Positions 56,161 to 64,000 of a stretch of 64,000 bases of DNA are shown one piece after another; position 1 is the first letter of the stretch; the number at the start of each line of letters is the position of its first letter. The position numbers and the translations under genes are program-made. This stretch comes from Comamonas sp. B21-038 (GTDB lineage Bacteria; Pseudomonadota; Gammaproteobacteria; Burkholderiales; Burkholderiaceae_C): NCBI RefSeq assembly GCF_022387135.1, contig NZ_CP092462.1, forward strand, positions 5,014,001 to 5,078,000, read 5' to 3'. The notes beneath the pieces are model-generated. The model was not told the origin of the DNA. It worked only from the letters and a program-made list of their open reading frames with translations, and did no database searches.

Positions 56161-57792
56161 ATGTCTGCCACGCCCTATACCGCGCATATCGACCGCTTTG
56201 CCGCCACGCATCTGCCGCCGCCCGAGCTGCAGCCGGAGTACCACTTTGACCTGCCCGAGCTGCAGTTCCCCGAGCGCCTCAACTGCGCCGCCGAGCTGCT
56301 GGACCGCCATGTGGCCGAAGGCCGGGGCGAGCGCCTGTGCCTGCAGGCACAGGGTGTGCGCTGGACCTATGCCGAGCTGCAGGCCCAGGCCAACCGCATC
56401 GCCAACGTGTTGACCGCGCAGATGGGTCTGGTACCCGGCAACCGCGTGCTGCTGTGCGCGCCCAACAACCCGATGATGGTGGCGAGCTGGTTTGCCGTGG
56501 TCAAGGCGGGCGGTATTGCAGTGGCGGCCATGCCGCTGCTGCGCGCCAAGGAGCTGGGCACCATCATCGAGATCGCCCAGATCAGCCATGCGCTGTGCGA
56601 TGCGGCCTTGCAGGCCGAGGTGCAGGCGGCGCAGGCAGCGCAGCCCTGCTTGCAGGCGGTGTGCTATTTCAATGGCGCGGGCCTGCCGGCTGCGCAGGCG
56701 CTGGAGCCGCTGATGGCCCAGGCTTCGCCGCATTTCGCCACGGTGCAGACGGCGGCGACCGACACCTGCCTGCTGGGCTTTACCTCGGGCACCACCGGGG
56801 TGCCCAAGGCGACGATGCACTTTCACCGCGATGTGATGGCCATCTGCGCCTGCTGGCCCCGCCATGTGCTGCGGGCCGAACCCGACGACGTCTTCATCGG
56901 CAGCCCGCCGCTGGCCTTTACCTTTGGCCTGGGCGGCCAGGTACTGTTCCCGATGGCGATTGGCGCCTCGATGGCGCTGCTGGAGAAGGCGGGACCGGTG
57001 CAGCTGGTCGATGGCATCGAACAATTTGGCGCCACCGTGGTGTTCACCGCGCCGACCTCGTACCGCGTGATGGCCCAGCAGGGCGAGCGGCTGCGCCAGA
57101 CCCGGCTGCGCAAATGCGTGTCAGCCGGCGAGGCCTTGAATGCCTCGACCCGTGCGCTGTGGAAAGCCGCGACCGGCATCGAGATCATCGACGGCATCGG
57201 CTCGACCGAGATGCTGCACATCTTCATCTCCCACCGCGAGGAAGAGGCCCGGCCCGGTGCCACCGGCCGCGCCGTGCCCGGCTACCGTGCCAAGGTGGTC
57301 GATGAGCAGGGCCAGGAAGTGCCGGCCGGCACGGTGGGCAAGTTGGCCGTGCAGGGCCCCACCGGCTGCCGCTACCTGAACGACAGCCGCCAGACCCAGT
57401 ATGTGCATGCAGGCTGGAACCTGACCGGTGACGCCTATGTGATGGATGCGGACGGCTATTTCATTTATCAGGCCCGCACCGATGACATGATTATCTCCTC
57501 GGGCTACAACATCGCCGCGCCCGAGGTCGAAGACGCCTTGCTCGCGCATGCGGCGGTGGCCGAATGCGCGGTGATCGGCCTGCCCGACAGCGAGCGCGGC
57601 CAGATCGTCAAGGCCTTTGTGGTGCTGCGGCCGGGCTTTGCGGCCGATGCGGACATGGTCAAGACCTTGCAGGATTTCGTCAAAAGCACGGTCGCGCCCT
57701 ACAAATACCCACGGGCCATGGATTTTGTCGCGCAGCTGCCGCGCACGGCTACGGGAAAACTACAACGGTTTCGGCTGCACAGCCCGGCATAG
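56161..57792 (+). CDS. Benzoate-CoA ligase family enzyme (2-aminobenzoate-CoA ligase type)
   Basis: A 543-residue adenylate-forming enzyme: P-loop LLGFTSGTTGVPKATMHF (around residue 207), VSAGEALNAST, DGIGSTEML and ARTDDMIISSGYNI, and the C-terminal Lys in RTATGKLQRF. It activates an aromatic acid to its CoA thioester with ATP, giving AMP and pyrophosphate, and so feeds the monooxygenase. The operon context favours anthranilate; salicylate or benzoate cannot be excluded from sequence. Confidence 0.9.
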   Translation: MSATPYTAHIDRFAATHLPPPELQPEYHFDLPELQFPERLNCAAELLDRHVAEGRGERLCLQAQGVRWTYAELQAQANRIANVLTAQMGLVPGNRVLLCAPNNPMMVASWFAVVKAGGIAVAAMPLLRAKELGTIIEIAQISHALCDAALQAEVQAAQAAQPCLQAVCYFNGAGLPAAQALEPLMAQASPHFATVQTAATDTCLLGFTSGTTGVPKATMHFHRDVMAICACWPRHVLRAEPDDVFIGSPPLAFTFGLGGQVLFPMAIGASMALLEKAGPVQLVDGIEQFGATVVFTAPTSYRVMAQQGERLRQTRLRKCVSAGEALNASTRALWKAATGIEIIDGIGSTEMLHIFISHREEEARPGATGRAVPGYRAKVVDEQGQEVPAGTVGKLAVQGPTGCRYLNDSRQTQYVHAGWNLTGDAYVMDADGYFIYQARTDDMIISSGYNIAAPEVEDALLAHAAVAECAVIGLPDSERGQIVKAFVVLRPGFAADADMVKTLQDFVKSTVAPYKYPRAMDFVAQLPRTATGKLQRFRLHSPA

Positions 57793-57837
57793 TAGCGGCT
57801 CGTTAGATTTTTTTGGCACACCAACCAGGGAACCAGC

Positions 57838-59022
57838 ATGAAGCGTCATCCATTGCATCGCAGTCTTGTGAGTCTGTCCATCGCGCTGCTGTGCGCCAGC
57901 AGTGCCAGTGCGGCCGACCAGGTCAAGGTGGGATTGCTCAGCACCTTGTCCGGGCCCGGCGCGGGTCTGGGCACCGATATCCGCGACGGCTTCCAACTGG
58001 CCGTCAAGCACATGAACGGCAAGATCGGCAACCTGCCCGCCGAGGTGGTCGTGGTCGACGACCAGCAGAACCCCGAGGTGGCCAAGCAGACGGCCGAGCG
58101 CCTGCTCAAACGCGACAAGGTCGATTTCATGACCGGCACGGTGTTCTCCAACGTGATGCTGGCGGTGGGACCGGCCGCGTTCCAGAACAAGACCTTCTTC
58201 ATCAGCCCCAATGCCGGGCCGTCACAGTACGCCGGCGCCCAGTGCAACCCGTATTTCTTCAATGTCTCGCAGCAAAACGATGCGCTGCATGAGGCGGCTG
58301 GCCAGACCATGCAGGACAAGGGCTTCAAGCGCGTGGCGCTGATTGCGCCCAACTACCCGGCAGGCAAGGATTCGATCGCCGGCTTCAAGCGCTTCTACAA
58401 GGGCGAGATCGGCATGGAGACCTATACCTCGCTGAGCCAGCTGGACTATGGCGCCGAGATCTCCAAGATGCGCGCGGCCCAGGTCGATGGCGTCTACATC
58501 TTTCTGCCCGGCGGCCTGGGCGTGAACTTCATCAAGCAGTTTGTCGGTGCCGGCCTGTCCAAGGACATCACCCTGTACGCCCCGGGCTTCTCGGCCGATG
58601 AGGACGTGATCCGTGCGGTGGGCGACTCGATGCTGGGCACCTTCAACACGTCGCAGTGGGCGCATGACCTGGACAATGCCGCGAACAAGAAATTCGTCAC
58701 CGACTTCCAGAAGGAATTTGGCCGTATGCCATCGCTGTATGCATCGCATGGCTATGACGCTGCGCGCCTGATGGATGCGGCGGTGCGCGATGTCAAGGGC
58801 AAGCTCGATGACAAGGCGGCCTTGCGCAAGGCCATCGAGGCGGCCAAGTTCGAGTCGGTGCGGGGCAGCTTCAAGTTCAACAGCAACCATTTCCCGGTGC
58901 AGGACTACTACCTGCGCGTGGTCACCAAGGACAGCCAGGGCAAGCTGACCAACCGCACGGTGGGCACGGTGTTCAAGAACCACCAGGATGCCTACGTCAA
59001 AGACTGCAAGATGCCGTCCTGA
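57838..59022 (+). CDS. Liv-type ABC transporter substrate-binding protein
   Basis: A 394-residue periplasmic protein with a signal peptide (LCASSASAAD). The type 1 binding fold shows KVGLLSTLSGPGAGLGTDIR, DDQQNPEVAKQTAERLLKRD and RVALIAPNYPAGKDSIAGFK. It starts an ABC cassette (binding protein, two permeases, two ATPases) within the aromatic-CoA operon, so it probably binds the aromatic acid. Two internal Cys residues (in GAQCNPYFF and VKDCKMPS) may be oxidised in the periplasm. Confidence 0.92.
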   Translation: MKRHPLHRSLVSLSIALLCASSASAADQVKVGLLSTLSGPGAGLGTDIRDGFQLAVKHMNGKIGNLPAEVVVVDDQQNPEVAKQTAERLLKRDKVDFMTGTVFSNVMLAVGPAAFQNKTFFISPNAGPSQYAGAQCNPYFFNVSQQNDALHEAAGQTMQDKGFKRVALIAPNYPAGKDSIAGFKRFYKGEIGMETYTSLSQLDYGAEISKMRAAQVDGVYIFLPGGLGVNFIKQFVGAGLSKDITLYAPGFSADEDVIRAVGDSMLGTFNTSQWAHDLDNAANKKFVTDFQKEFGRMPSLYASHGYDAARLMDAAVRDVKGKLDDKAALRKAIEAAKFESVRGSFKFNSNHFPVQDYYLRVVTKDSQGKLTNRTVGTVFKNHQDAYVKDCKMPS

Positions 59023-59025
59023 TCG

Positions 59026-59946
59026 ATGAACACCATCCTGATTCTTGAGCAGTTGCTCAACGGCCTGCAGTTCGGTTTGATGCTGTTCCTGCTGGCCGCC
59101 GGTCTGACCCTGGTGTTCGGCATCATGGACATGATCAACCTCGCCCATGGCTCGCTCTACATGATCGGCGCCTACCTGGTGGCCAGCTTCAGCCAGGCCA
59201 TCGGCTCGTTCTGGCTGGGCCTGGGCCTGGGGGTGCTGGCTACCGTGGTGGTGGGCGTGCTGCTGGAGTACACGATCCTGCGCCGCCTCTACCACCGCGA
59301 CCACCTGTCGCAGGTGATGGGCACCTTTGCGATCCTGCTGATGAGCAACGAGATCGTGCGCATCATCTGGGGCGCGCAGCCGCTGATGCTGAACCCGCCG
59401 GCTGCGCTGGCCGGGCCGGTGATGTTGATGGATGGTTTTTCCTACCCCGCCTACCGCCTGCTGATCATCGGTGTGGGCCTGGCCGTGGCCTTGCTGCTGT
59501 GGCTGTTGGTGACCCGCACGCGTTTTGGCATGCAGGTGCGCGCTGGGGCCGCCAACCGCGAGATGGCCACGGCGATGGGTGCCAATGTGCGCCGGCTGTT
59601 CACCCTGGTGTTTGCGCTGGGCGCTGCGCTGTGTGCGGTGGCCGGCGGCATGCTGGGGCCGCTGCTGGCGGTGCAGGTGGGCATGGGCGAGAGCATTCTG
59701 ATCCTCGCCTTTGTCGTGATCGTGATTGGCGGCATCGGCTCGATCCGCGGCGCGCTGCTGGGCGCCTTGCTGGTGGGCCTGGTCGACACCGCCGGCCGTA
59801 CCCTGGTGCCCTTGTTGTTTGACAGTGCCTTGGGCCCCGAGGTGGCGGCCAACGCTGGCCCGGCCGTGGCCTCGATCCTGATCTATGTGCTGATGGCTGC
59901 CGTGCTGTTCTATAAACCCCAAGGTCTGTTCCCCGCCCATGACTGA
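59026..59946 (+). CDS. Liv-type ABC transporter permease (LivH type)
   Basis: A 306-residue inner-membrane permease with about eight membrane segments: LNGLQFGLMLFLLAAGLTLV, MDMINLAHGSLYMIGAYL and the cytoplasmic loop region FGMQVRAGAANREMATAMGA. It starts three bases after the binding protein gene and overlaps the next permease gene by eight bases, indicating coupled translation. Confidence 0.94.
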   Translation: MNTILILEQLLNGLQFGLMLFLLAAGLTLVFGIMDMINLAHGSLYMIGAYLVASFSQAIGSFWLGLGLGVLATVVVGVLLEYTILRRLYHRDHLSQVMGTFAILLMSNEIVRIIWGAQPLMLNPPAALAGPVMLMDGFSYPAYRLLIIGVGLAVALLLWLLVTRTRFGMQVRAGAANREMATAMGANVRRLFTLVFALGAALCAVAGGMLGPLLAVQVGMGESILILAFVVIVIGGIGSIRGALLGALLVGLVDTAGRTLVPLLFDSALGPEVAANAGPAVASILIYVLMAAVLFYKPQGLFPAHD

Positions 59947-60949
59947 CACCACCGCCCCCCGGCCCGCTGCGGCCCAGGCCACGCCAGCGGCGCAGCCCAG
60001 CGTCTTCGACCACCGGCTGCGGCCCCGGCTGGTGCTGCCTTTGCTCGCGCTGCTGATCGCCTTTCCGCTGATCGCCCAGGCGATGGGCGAGGACTTCTAC
60101 ATCGGCGTGGCCAGCCGGGTGCTGGTGTTTGGTCTGGCGGCCGCCAGCCTTAACTTCATCCTTGGCTTTGGCGGCATGGTGAGTTTTGGCCATGCGGCTT
60201 TTGTCGGGCTGGGCGCCTATGCCGTGGGCCTGCTGATGCAGCAGGGGGTGACCTCCGCCTGGCTGGCCTGGCCGCTGGCGATGCTGATGGGCGCGGCGTT
60301 TTCGCTGCTGGTGGGCGCGATCAGCCTGCGTACCCAGGGCGTGTACTTCATCATGATCACCCTGGCCTTTGCGCAGATGCTGTACTACCTGATCATGTCG
60401 TTCAAATCGCTGGGTGGCGATGACGGCATGTCGCTGCCCGGCCGCTCGGAGATGGGTCTGGGCCTGGATCTGGCGCAGGATGCCACCTTCTACTATGTGG
60501 TGCTGGCGCTGGTCAGCATCAGCCTGCTGCTGATGGCGCGGGTGCTCAATGCCCGCTTTGGCCATGTGCTGCAGGCCATCAAGGAGAACGAGACCCGCAT
60601 GCAGGCCATTGGCTTTCCGGTCTACCGCTACAAGCTCGTGGCCTTCACACTCGCCGGCGCCTTTGCCGGGCTGGCCGGCGCGATGCTGGCCAACCAGGGC
60701 AGCTTTGTCGGCCCCGGCATGCTGCAGTGGACCCAGTCCGGCATTCTGCTGATCATGGTCATCCTCGGCGGTGTCGGCCATTTGTATGGCGGACTGGTGG
60801 GCGCAGCGGTGTTCCTGCTGCTGGAAGAAGTGCTGGCTGCCTATACCGTGCACTGGCAGCTGGGGCTGGGCGCCGTGCTGCTGATCGTGGTGCTGGTGGC
60901 CCCCAATGGTTTGCTGAGCCTGCGGCGCGGCATGTGGAGCAAGCGATGA
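59939..60949 (+). CDS. Liv-type ABC transporter permease (LivM type)
   Basis: A 336-residue inner-membrane permease. It has a hydrophilic N-terminal tail of about 35 residues, then LNFILGFGGMVSFGHAAFVG (the LivM hallmark), YFIMITLAFAQMLYYLIMSF and AIKENETRMQAIGFPVYRYK. It forms the channel with the LivH-type subunit. It overlaps the ATPase gene by four bases. Confidence 0.94.
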   Translation: MTDTTAPRPAAAQATPAAQPSVFDHRLRPRLVLPLLALLIAFPLIAQAMGEDFYIGVASRVLVFGLAAASLNFILGFGGMVSFGHAAFVGLGAYAVGLLMQQGVTSAWLAWPLAMLMGAAFSLLVGAISLRTQGVYFIMITLAFAQMLYYLIMSFKSLGGDDGMSLPGRSEMGLGLDLAQDATFYYVVLALVSISLLLMARVLNARFGHVLQAIKENETRMQAIGFPVYRYKLVAFTLAGAFAGLAGAMLANQGSFVGPGMLQWTQSGILLIMVILGGVGHLYGGLVGAAVFLLLEEVLAAYTVHWQLGLGAVLLIVVLVAPNGLLSLRRGMWSKR

Positions 60950-61725
60950 GCACGGCCAAGATGCCAACCCCGTTGTTGCAGGTGCAGAACCTGGTCAAGC
61001 GCTTTGGCGGCCTCACCGCTACCGACCATGCCAGCTTTGCGGTGCACAGCGGCCATATCCATGCGTTGATCGGGCCTAACGGCGCCGGCAAGACGACCCT
61101 GATCCACCAGCTGTCGGGGGCGCTGGCGTCCGATGCGGGCCAGATCCTGTTTGCCGGCGAGGCGGTGGAGCGCAAGCCCATGCCTGCGCGGGTGCAGGCC
61201 GGCCTGGTGCGTTCCTACCAGATCACCAGCATCTTCAAGCGCCTGACGGTGCTGGAGAACATTGCACTGGGCGTGCAGGCGCGCGATGGATCGAGCTGGC
61301 GCTTCTGGCGCCCGGCGCGCAGTGAAAGCGCGCGCTATGCGCAGGCGGCCGAGGTGGCCGAGCGCGTAGGCCTGGCTGCCCAGCTGCAGCACACCGCGGG
61401 CTTGCTGGCACACGGCGAGCAGCGCCAGCTGGAGGTGGCACTGGCGCTGGCCACAAGGCCGCGCATGCTGTTGCTCGATGAGCCGATGGCAGGCATGGGG
61501 CCTGACGAATCCGAGCGCATGGTGCAGTTGCTGCTGCAGCTGCGCCAGGACACGACCATTCTGCTGGTGGAGCACGACATGGATGCGGTCTTCCGCCTGG
61601 CGGACCGCATCTCGACCCTGGTGTTTGGCAAGGTGATTGCCACCGGCACACCCGACGAGATACGGCGCAACCCGGATGTGCGCCGCGCCTACCTGGGCGA
61701 CGAGGCTGCAGAGGAGGCCGCCTGA
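60946..61725 (+). CDS. Liv-type ABC transporter ATPase (LivG type)
   Basis: A 259-residue ATPase: Walker A GPNGAGKTT, LivG-type signature LLAHGEQRQLEVALAL and Walker B LLLDEPMAGMG, with H-loop LLVEHDMD. It energises the importer together with the LivF-type subunit. ATG 60946 overlaps the previous stop. Confidence 0.95.
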   Translation: MSTAKMPTPLLQVQNLVKRFGGLTATDHASFAVHSGHIHALIGPNGAGKTTLIHQLSGALASDAGQILFAGEAVERKPMPARVQAGLVRSYQITSIFKRLTVLENIALGVQARDGSSWRFWRPARSESARYAQAAEVAERVGLAAQLQHTAGLLAHGEQRQLEVALALATRPRMLLLDEPMAGMGPDESERMVQLLLQLRQDTTILLVEHDMDAVFRLADRISTLVFGKVIATGTPDEIRRNPDVRRAYLGDEAAEEAA

Positions 61726-62435
61726 TGACTGCATTGCTGGAAGTGGATGCCTTGGAGACCTGCTACGGTAGCAGCCAGGTGCTGTTTGGCATGCACCTGC
61801 ACATGGCGGCGGGCGAGGTGGCGACCTTGCTGGGCCGCAATGGCATGGGCAAGACCACCACCGTGCGCAGCCTGCTGGGCATGACCCCCGCGTCGGCCGG
61901 CACGGTGCGGTTTCGTGGCGAGCGCATCGAGCACCTGCCCGCGGACCGCATTGCGCGCATGGGCATGGCGGTGGTGCCCGAGGGCCGGCAGATCTTTGCC
62001 AACCTGACGGTGCAGGAAAACCTGCAGGCCTTTGCGGCCAACCGCAATGCCTCGGAGAACCCCTGGTCGCTCGACCGCGTCTACCAGCTGTTTCCGCGCC
62101 TGGCCGAACGCGCCGGCAACCCCGGCAACCGGCTCTCGGGCGGTGAGCAGCAGATGCTGGCCATTGGCCGGGCGCTGATGACCAACCCGCATCTGCTGAT
62201 TCTGGACGAGGCCACCGAAGGCCTGGCGCCGCTGATCCGCGAGGAGATCTGGCAGTGCCTGGCGGCCTTGCGCGCACAGGGCCAGGCGATTTTGGTGATC
62301 GACAAATACGTCAAGCGGCTGATGGCGCTGGCTGACCGGCACACCTTGATCGAGCGCGGCCAGGTGGTGTGGCAGGGCAGCTCGGCCCAGCTGGAAGCGC
62401 AGCCCGCACTGTGGCAGCGCTATATCGGGGTCTGA
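61725..62435 (+). CDS. Liv-type ABC transporter ATPase (LivF type)
   Basis: A 236-residue ATPase: Walker A GRNGMGKTT, Q-loop region VVPEGRQIFANLTVQENL, signature LSGGEQQMLAIGRAL and Walker B LLILDEATEG. It completes the five-part importer and shares one base with the preceding stop codon. Confidence 0.95.
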   Translation: MTALLEVDALETCYGSSQVLFGMHLHMAAGEVATLLGRNGMGKTTTVRSLLGMTPASAGTVRFRGERIEHLPADRIARMGMAVVPEGRQIFANLTVQENLQAFAANRNASENPWSLDRVYQLFPRLAERAGNPGNRLSGGEQQMLAIGRALMTNPHLLILDEATEGLAPLIREEIWQCLAALRAQGQAILVIDKYVKRLMALADRHTLIERGQVVWQGSSAQLEAQPALWQRYIGV

Positions 62436-62436
62436 C

Positions 62437-62892
62437 ATGGCAGCCTTGACCTGGCCCGAGAACGGCGCCGTTTTCCGCGTGGCCACCGGCATCCGCTTTG
62501 CGCAGTGCGACCCGGCAGGCATTGTGTTTTATCCGCAGTACCTGCTGCTGTTCCAGTCCCTGGTGGAAGACTGGTTCAACCAGGCGCTGCACTACCCCTA
62601 TGCCCAGATGCTGGGGCCCGAGCGTACCGGGCTGCCCATCGTGCACCTGGCCTGTGATTTTCGGGCCATTGCCCGCATGGGCGACGCGGTGCAACTGGAG
62701 CTGGCCGTGCTGCGGCTGGGCAGCCGCTCGCTGCAGCTGGCGCTGCGCTGTGCCGGCGATGATGGCGCGGTGCGGGCGCTGGCCCACCAGGTGCTGGTGT
62801 TCACCAGCCTGGACAGCCATGAAGCCATCCGCATTCCCCCGGCCATCCAGGCCCGCATCGCGCGCTGGATGGCGGCGGAATGCACCGTCTGA
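62437..62892 (+). CDS. Hot-dog fold acyl-CoA thioesterase (4HBT type)
   Basis: A 151-residue protein. FAQCDPAGIVFYPQYLLLFQ contains the catalytic Asp (residue 25) in the arrangement of the Pseudomonas-type 4-hydroxybenzoyl-CoA thioesterase. In this operon it may release a free acid from the CoA pathway or recover CoA from dead-end aryl-CoA esters. It starts two bases after the ATPase stop. Confidence 0.9.
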   Translation: MAALTWPENGAVFRVATGIRFAQCDPAGIVFYPQYLLLFQSLVEDWFNQALHYPYAQMLGPERTGLPIVHLACDFRAIARMGDAVQLELAVLRLGSRSLQLALRCAGDDGAVRALAHQVLVFTSLDSHEAIRIPPAIQARIARWMAAECTV

Positions 62893-62916
62893 GATTTGTT
62901 CGCTAAAGGAGGCGCA

Positions 62917-63315
62917 ATGCAAGTACTACTTCCCCCAGGTTGGCCCCGGCCCAAGGGCTATGCCAATGGCGTGATGGTCAGCGGCCGGCAGATTTTTGTC
63001 GCCGGCATGATTGGCTGGGATGCGCAAGGGGTGTTCCACACCGATGACCTGGCCGGCCAGGTGCGCCAGGCGCTGCAGAACATTGTGGCAGTGCTGGAAG
63101 AGGGCGGTGCCAAGCCCGAGCACATTGTGCGCATGACCTGGTACATCACCGACAAGCAGGCGTATATGGCCCAGCAGGCGGAGATCGGCAAGGCCTACCG
63201 CGAGCTGATTGGCAGCTTCAACGCCGCGATGACGGCAGTGCAGGTGGTCGCCTTGATCGAGGACCGGGCCAAGGTGGAGATCGAGGTCACCGCCGTGGTG
63301 CCCGATGCCGGCTGA
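62917..63315 (+). CDS. RidA/YjgF-family protein with a substituted active-site position
   Basis: A 132-residue RidA-fold protein: KGYANGVMVSGRQIFVAGMI, AQGVFHTDDLAGQVRQALQN, NIVAVLEEGGAKPEHIVRMT and KVEIEVTAVV. RidA enzymes hydrolyse enamines and imines using Arg 105. Here the aligned position is Met 105 (NAAMTAVQ), so classical deaminase activity is doubtful. The pathway intermediate from 2-aminobenzoyl-CoA is itself an enamine, which makes a modified RidA role attractive. It has a strong TAAAGGAGG ribosome-binding site, unlike its neighbours, and overlaps the next gene if that starts at 63305. Confidence 0.88.
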   Translation: MQVLLPPGWPRPKGYANGVMVSGRQIFVAGMIGWDAQGVFHTDDLAGQVRQALQNIVAVLEEGGAKPEHIVRMTWYITDKQAYMAQQAEIGKAYRELIGSFNAAMTAVQVVALIEDRAKVEIEVTAVVPDAG

Positions 63316-64000
63316 GCAGACCATGGCCGCCAGCCCGCCACCCAGGCTGTACCGCGATTTTGAATCGCAGGCGCAGATTGATGCGCAGTACGACACCACG
63401 CGGCCGGTGGCCGACCCGGCGGCTGCCCGCCAGCATTTTGCCGAGCGCAGCGCCCAGGCGCGTGCGCAACTGCGCTGCGTGCTGGATGTGCCGTTTGGCC
63501 CGACCTTGGCAGAGACGCTCGATATCTTCCCTGCAGCGGACGGGGCACCCGCGCCGGTGTTCGTGTTTCTGCATGGGGGCTACTGGCGGGCCAATACCTC
63601 CAAAGAGTTCAGCTGCGTGGCCCTGGGGCCGCAGGCATTGGGTTTTTGCACCGTGGTGATGAACTATGCGTTGTGCCCGCAGGTCAGCATTGATGAAATC
63701 GTGCGCCAGTGCCGCGCCAGCCTGGCCTGGGTGCTGCGCCACATTGCTGCCTATGGCGGCGACCCGGCGCGGGTGGTGGTGGGAGGGCATTCTGCCGGTG
63801 GCCAGTTGGGTGCGATGTGCCTGCAAACACGCTGGGCGCGCGACTATGGCCTGCCCGATGACCCGCTGCGCGGCGCGCTGCTGGTCAGTGGCCTCTATGA
63901 CCTGGCACCGCTGCGTTACAGCTATCTGCAGCCGATGATCCAGCTCGATGAGGGACTGATTGCCCGCAACTCGCCCGCTTTTGCGGCCAGGCGCTGCGCC
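63305..64000 (+). CDS. Alpha/beta hydrolase, kynurenine-formamidase-like (partial)
   Basis: Open for 232 codons to the window edge. The oxyanion motif HGGYW (from about residue 90) and nucleophile GHSAGG (Ser at about 163) are the pattern of the HGGYW formamidase/esterase group, which includes eukaryotic-type kynurenine formamidase. Such an enzyme could produce anthranilate from N-formylanthranilate or kynurenine from N-formylkynurenine; this is inference from family and context. The start may be ATG 63305 (overlapping the RidA gene by 11 bases) or ATG 63323. The acid and His of the triad are not both visible before the edge. Confidence 0.82.
   Translation, partial: MPAEQTMAASPPPRLYRDFESQAQIDAQYDTTRPVADPAAARQHFAERSAQARAQLRCVLDVPFGPTLAETLDIFPAADGAPAPVFVFLHGGYWRANTSKEFSCVALGPQALGFCTVVMNYALCPQVSIDEIVRQCRASLAWVLRHIAAYGGDPARVVVGGHSAGGQLGAMCLQTRWARDYGLPDDPLRGALLVSGLYDLAPLRYSYLQPMIQLDEGLIARNSPAFAARRCA

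Overview
The window reads as a chromosomal segment of a GC-rich betaproteobacterium of the order Burkholderiales, most likely Comamonadaceae (Comamonas- or Delftia-like). This rests on gene content and order (recG-oxyR-PAP2-ubiA), a PhaM-type PHA-granule protein, an IPTL-CTERM exported nuclease, ribosomal protein sequences and the aerobic CoA-dependent aromatic operon. No database search was possible, so the assignment is by recognition only. I saw no insertion sequence, prophage, integron or CRISPR array.

Layout. 1-8.3 kb: the 5' part of queA (minus strand), an orphan osmoprotectant-type transporter fusion, recG, oxyR, a PAP2 phosphatase and ubiA, which carries an apparent one-base frameshift. 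8.4-13.5 kb: a 1,693-residue secreted multidomain nuclease. 13.7-17.4 kb (minus): an aspartate carbamoyltransferase with an N-terminal helix-turn-helix domain and operator-like repeats over its promoter, then proC and a phytase-like lipoprotein. 17.5-22.6 kb: aqpZ and a glycerol regulon, glpR-glpK divergent from glpD. 22.8-31.6 kb: the spc and alpha ribosomal operons, rplN to rplQ, with secY and rpoA. 31.7-32.1 kb: two identical initiator tRNA genes.

32.3-50.2 kb is a mixed housekeeping and accessory stretch: VOC protein, PhaM, FIST sensor, XRE regulator, CREST-type membrane hydrolase, LplT-PlsC fusion, DUF333 lipoprotein, dienelactone hydrolase, two orphan metabolic genes (a Liv-type binding protein and an AceE-type E1), a YiaA/YiaB protein, two exported proteins including a DUF2145 protein, a MASE1-GGDEF cyclase, tgt and a universal stress protein.

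50.3-64.0 kb holds a divergent MarR regulator and a tightly packed run of 13 genes that continues past the right edge. It combines a flavin monooxygenase/Old Yellow Enzyme fusion, SDR, enoyl-CoA hydratase, acyl-CoA dehydrogenase, benzoate-CoA-ligase-family enzyme, a complete branched-chain-type ABC importer, a 4HBT thioesterase, a RidA-family protein and a formamidase-like hydrolase. The content fits the 2-aminobenzoyl-CoA (anthranilate) route known from Azoarcus evansii. The proposed sequence is import, CoA activation, oxygenation plus reduction of the ring, then beta-oxidation-like steps. A salicylyl-CoA route is the main alternative.

The least ordinary items are the HTH-PyrB fusion with its paired operators, the RidA homologue with Met at the catalytic Arg position, the initiator tRNA genes whose -10 boxes lie only five bases from the mature 5' end, and hairpins between genes of the ribosomal operons, including one where infA would be expected.
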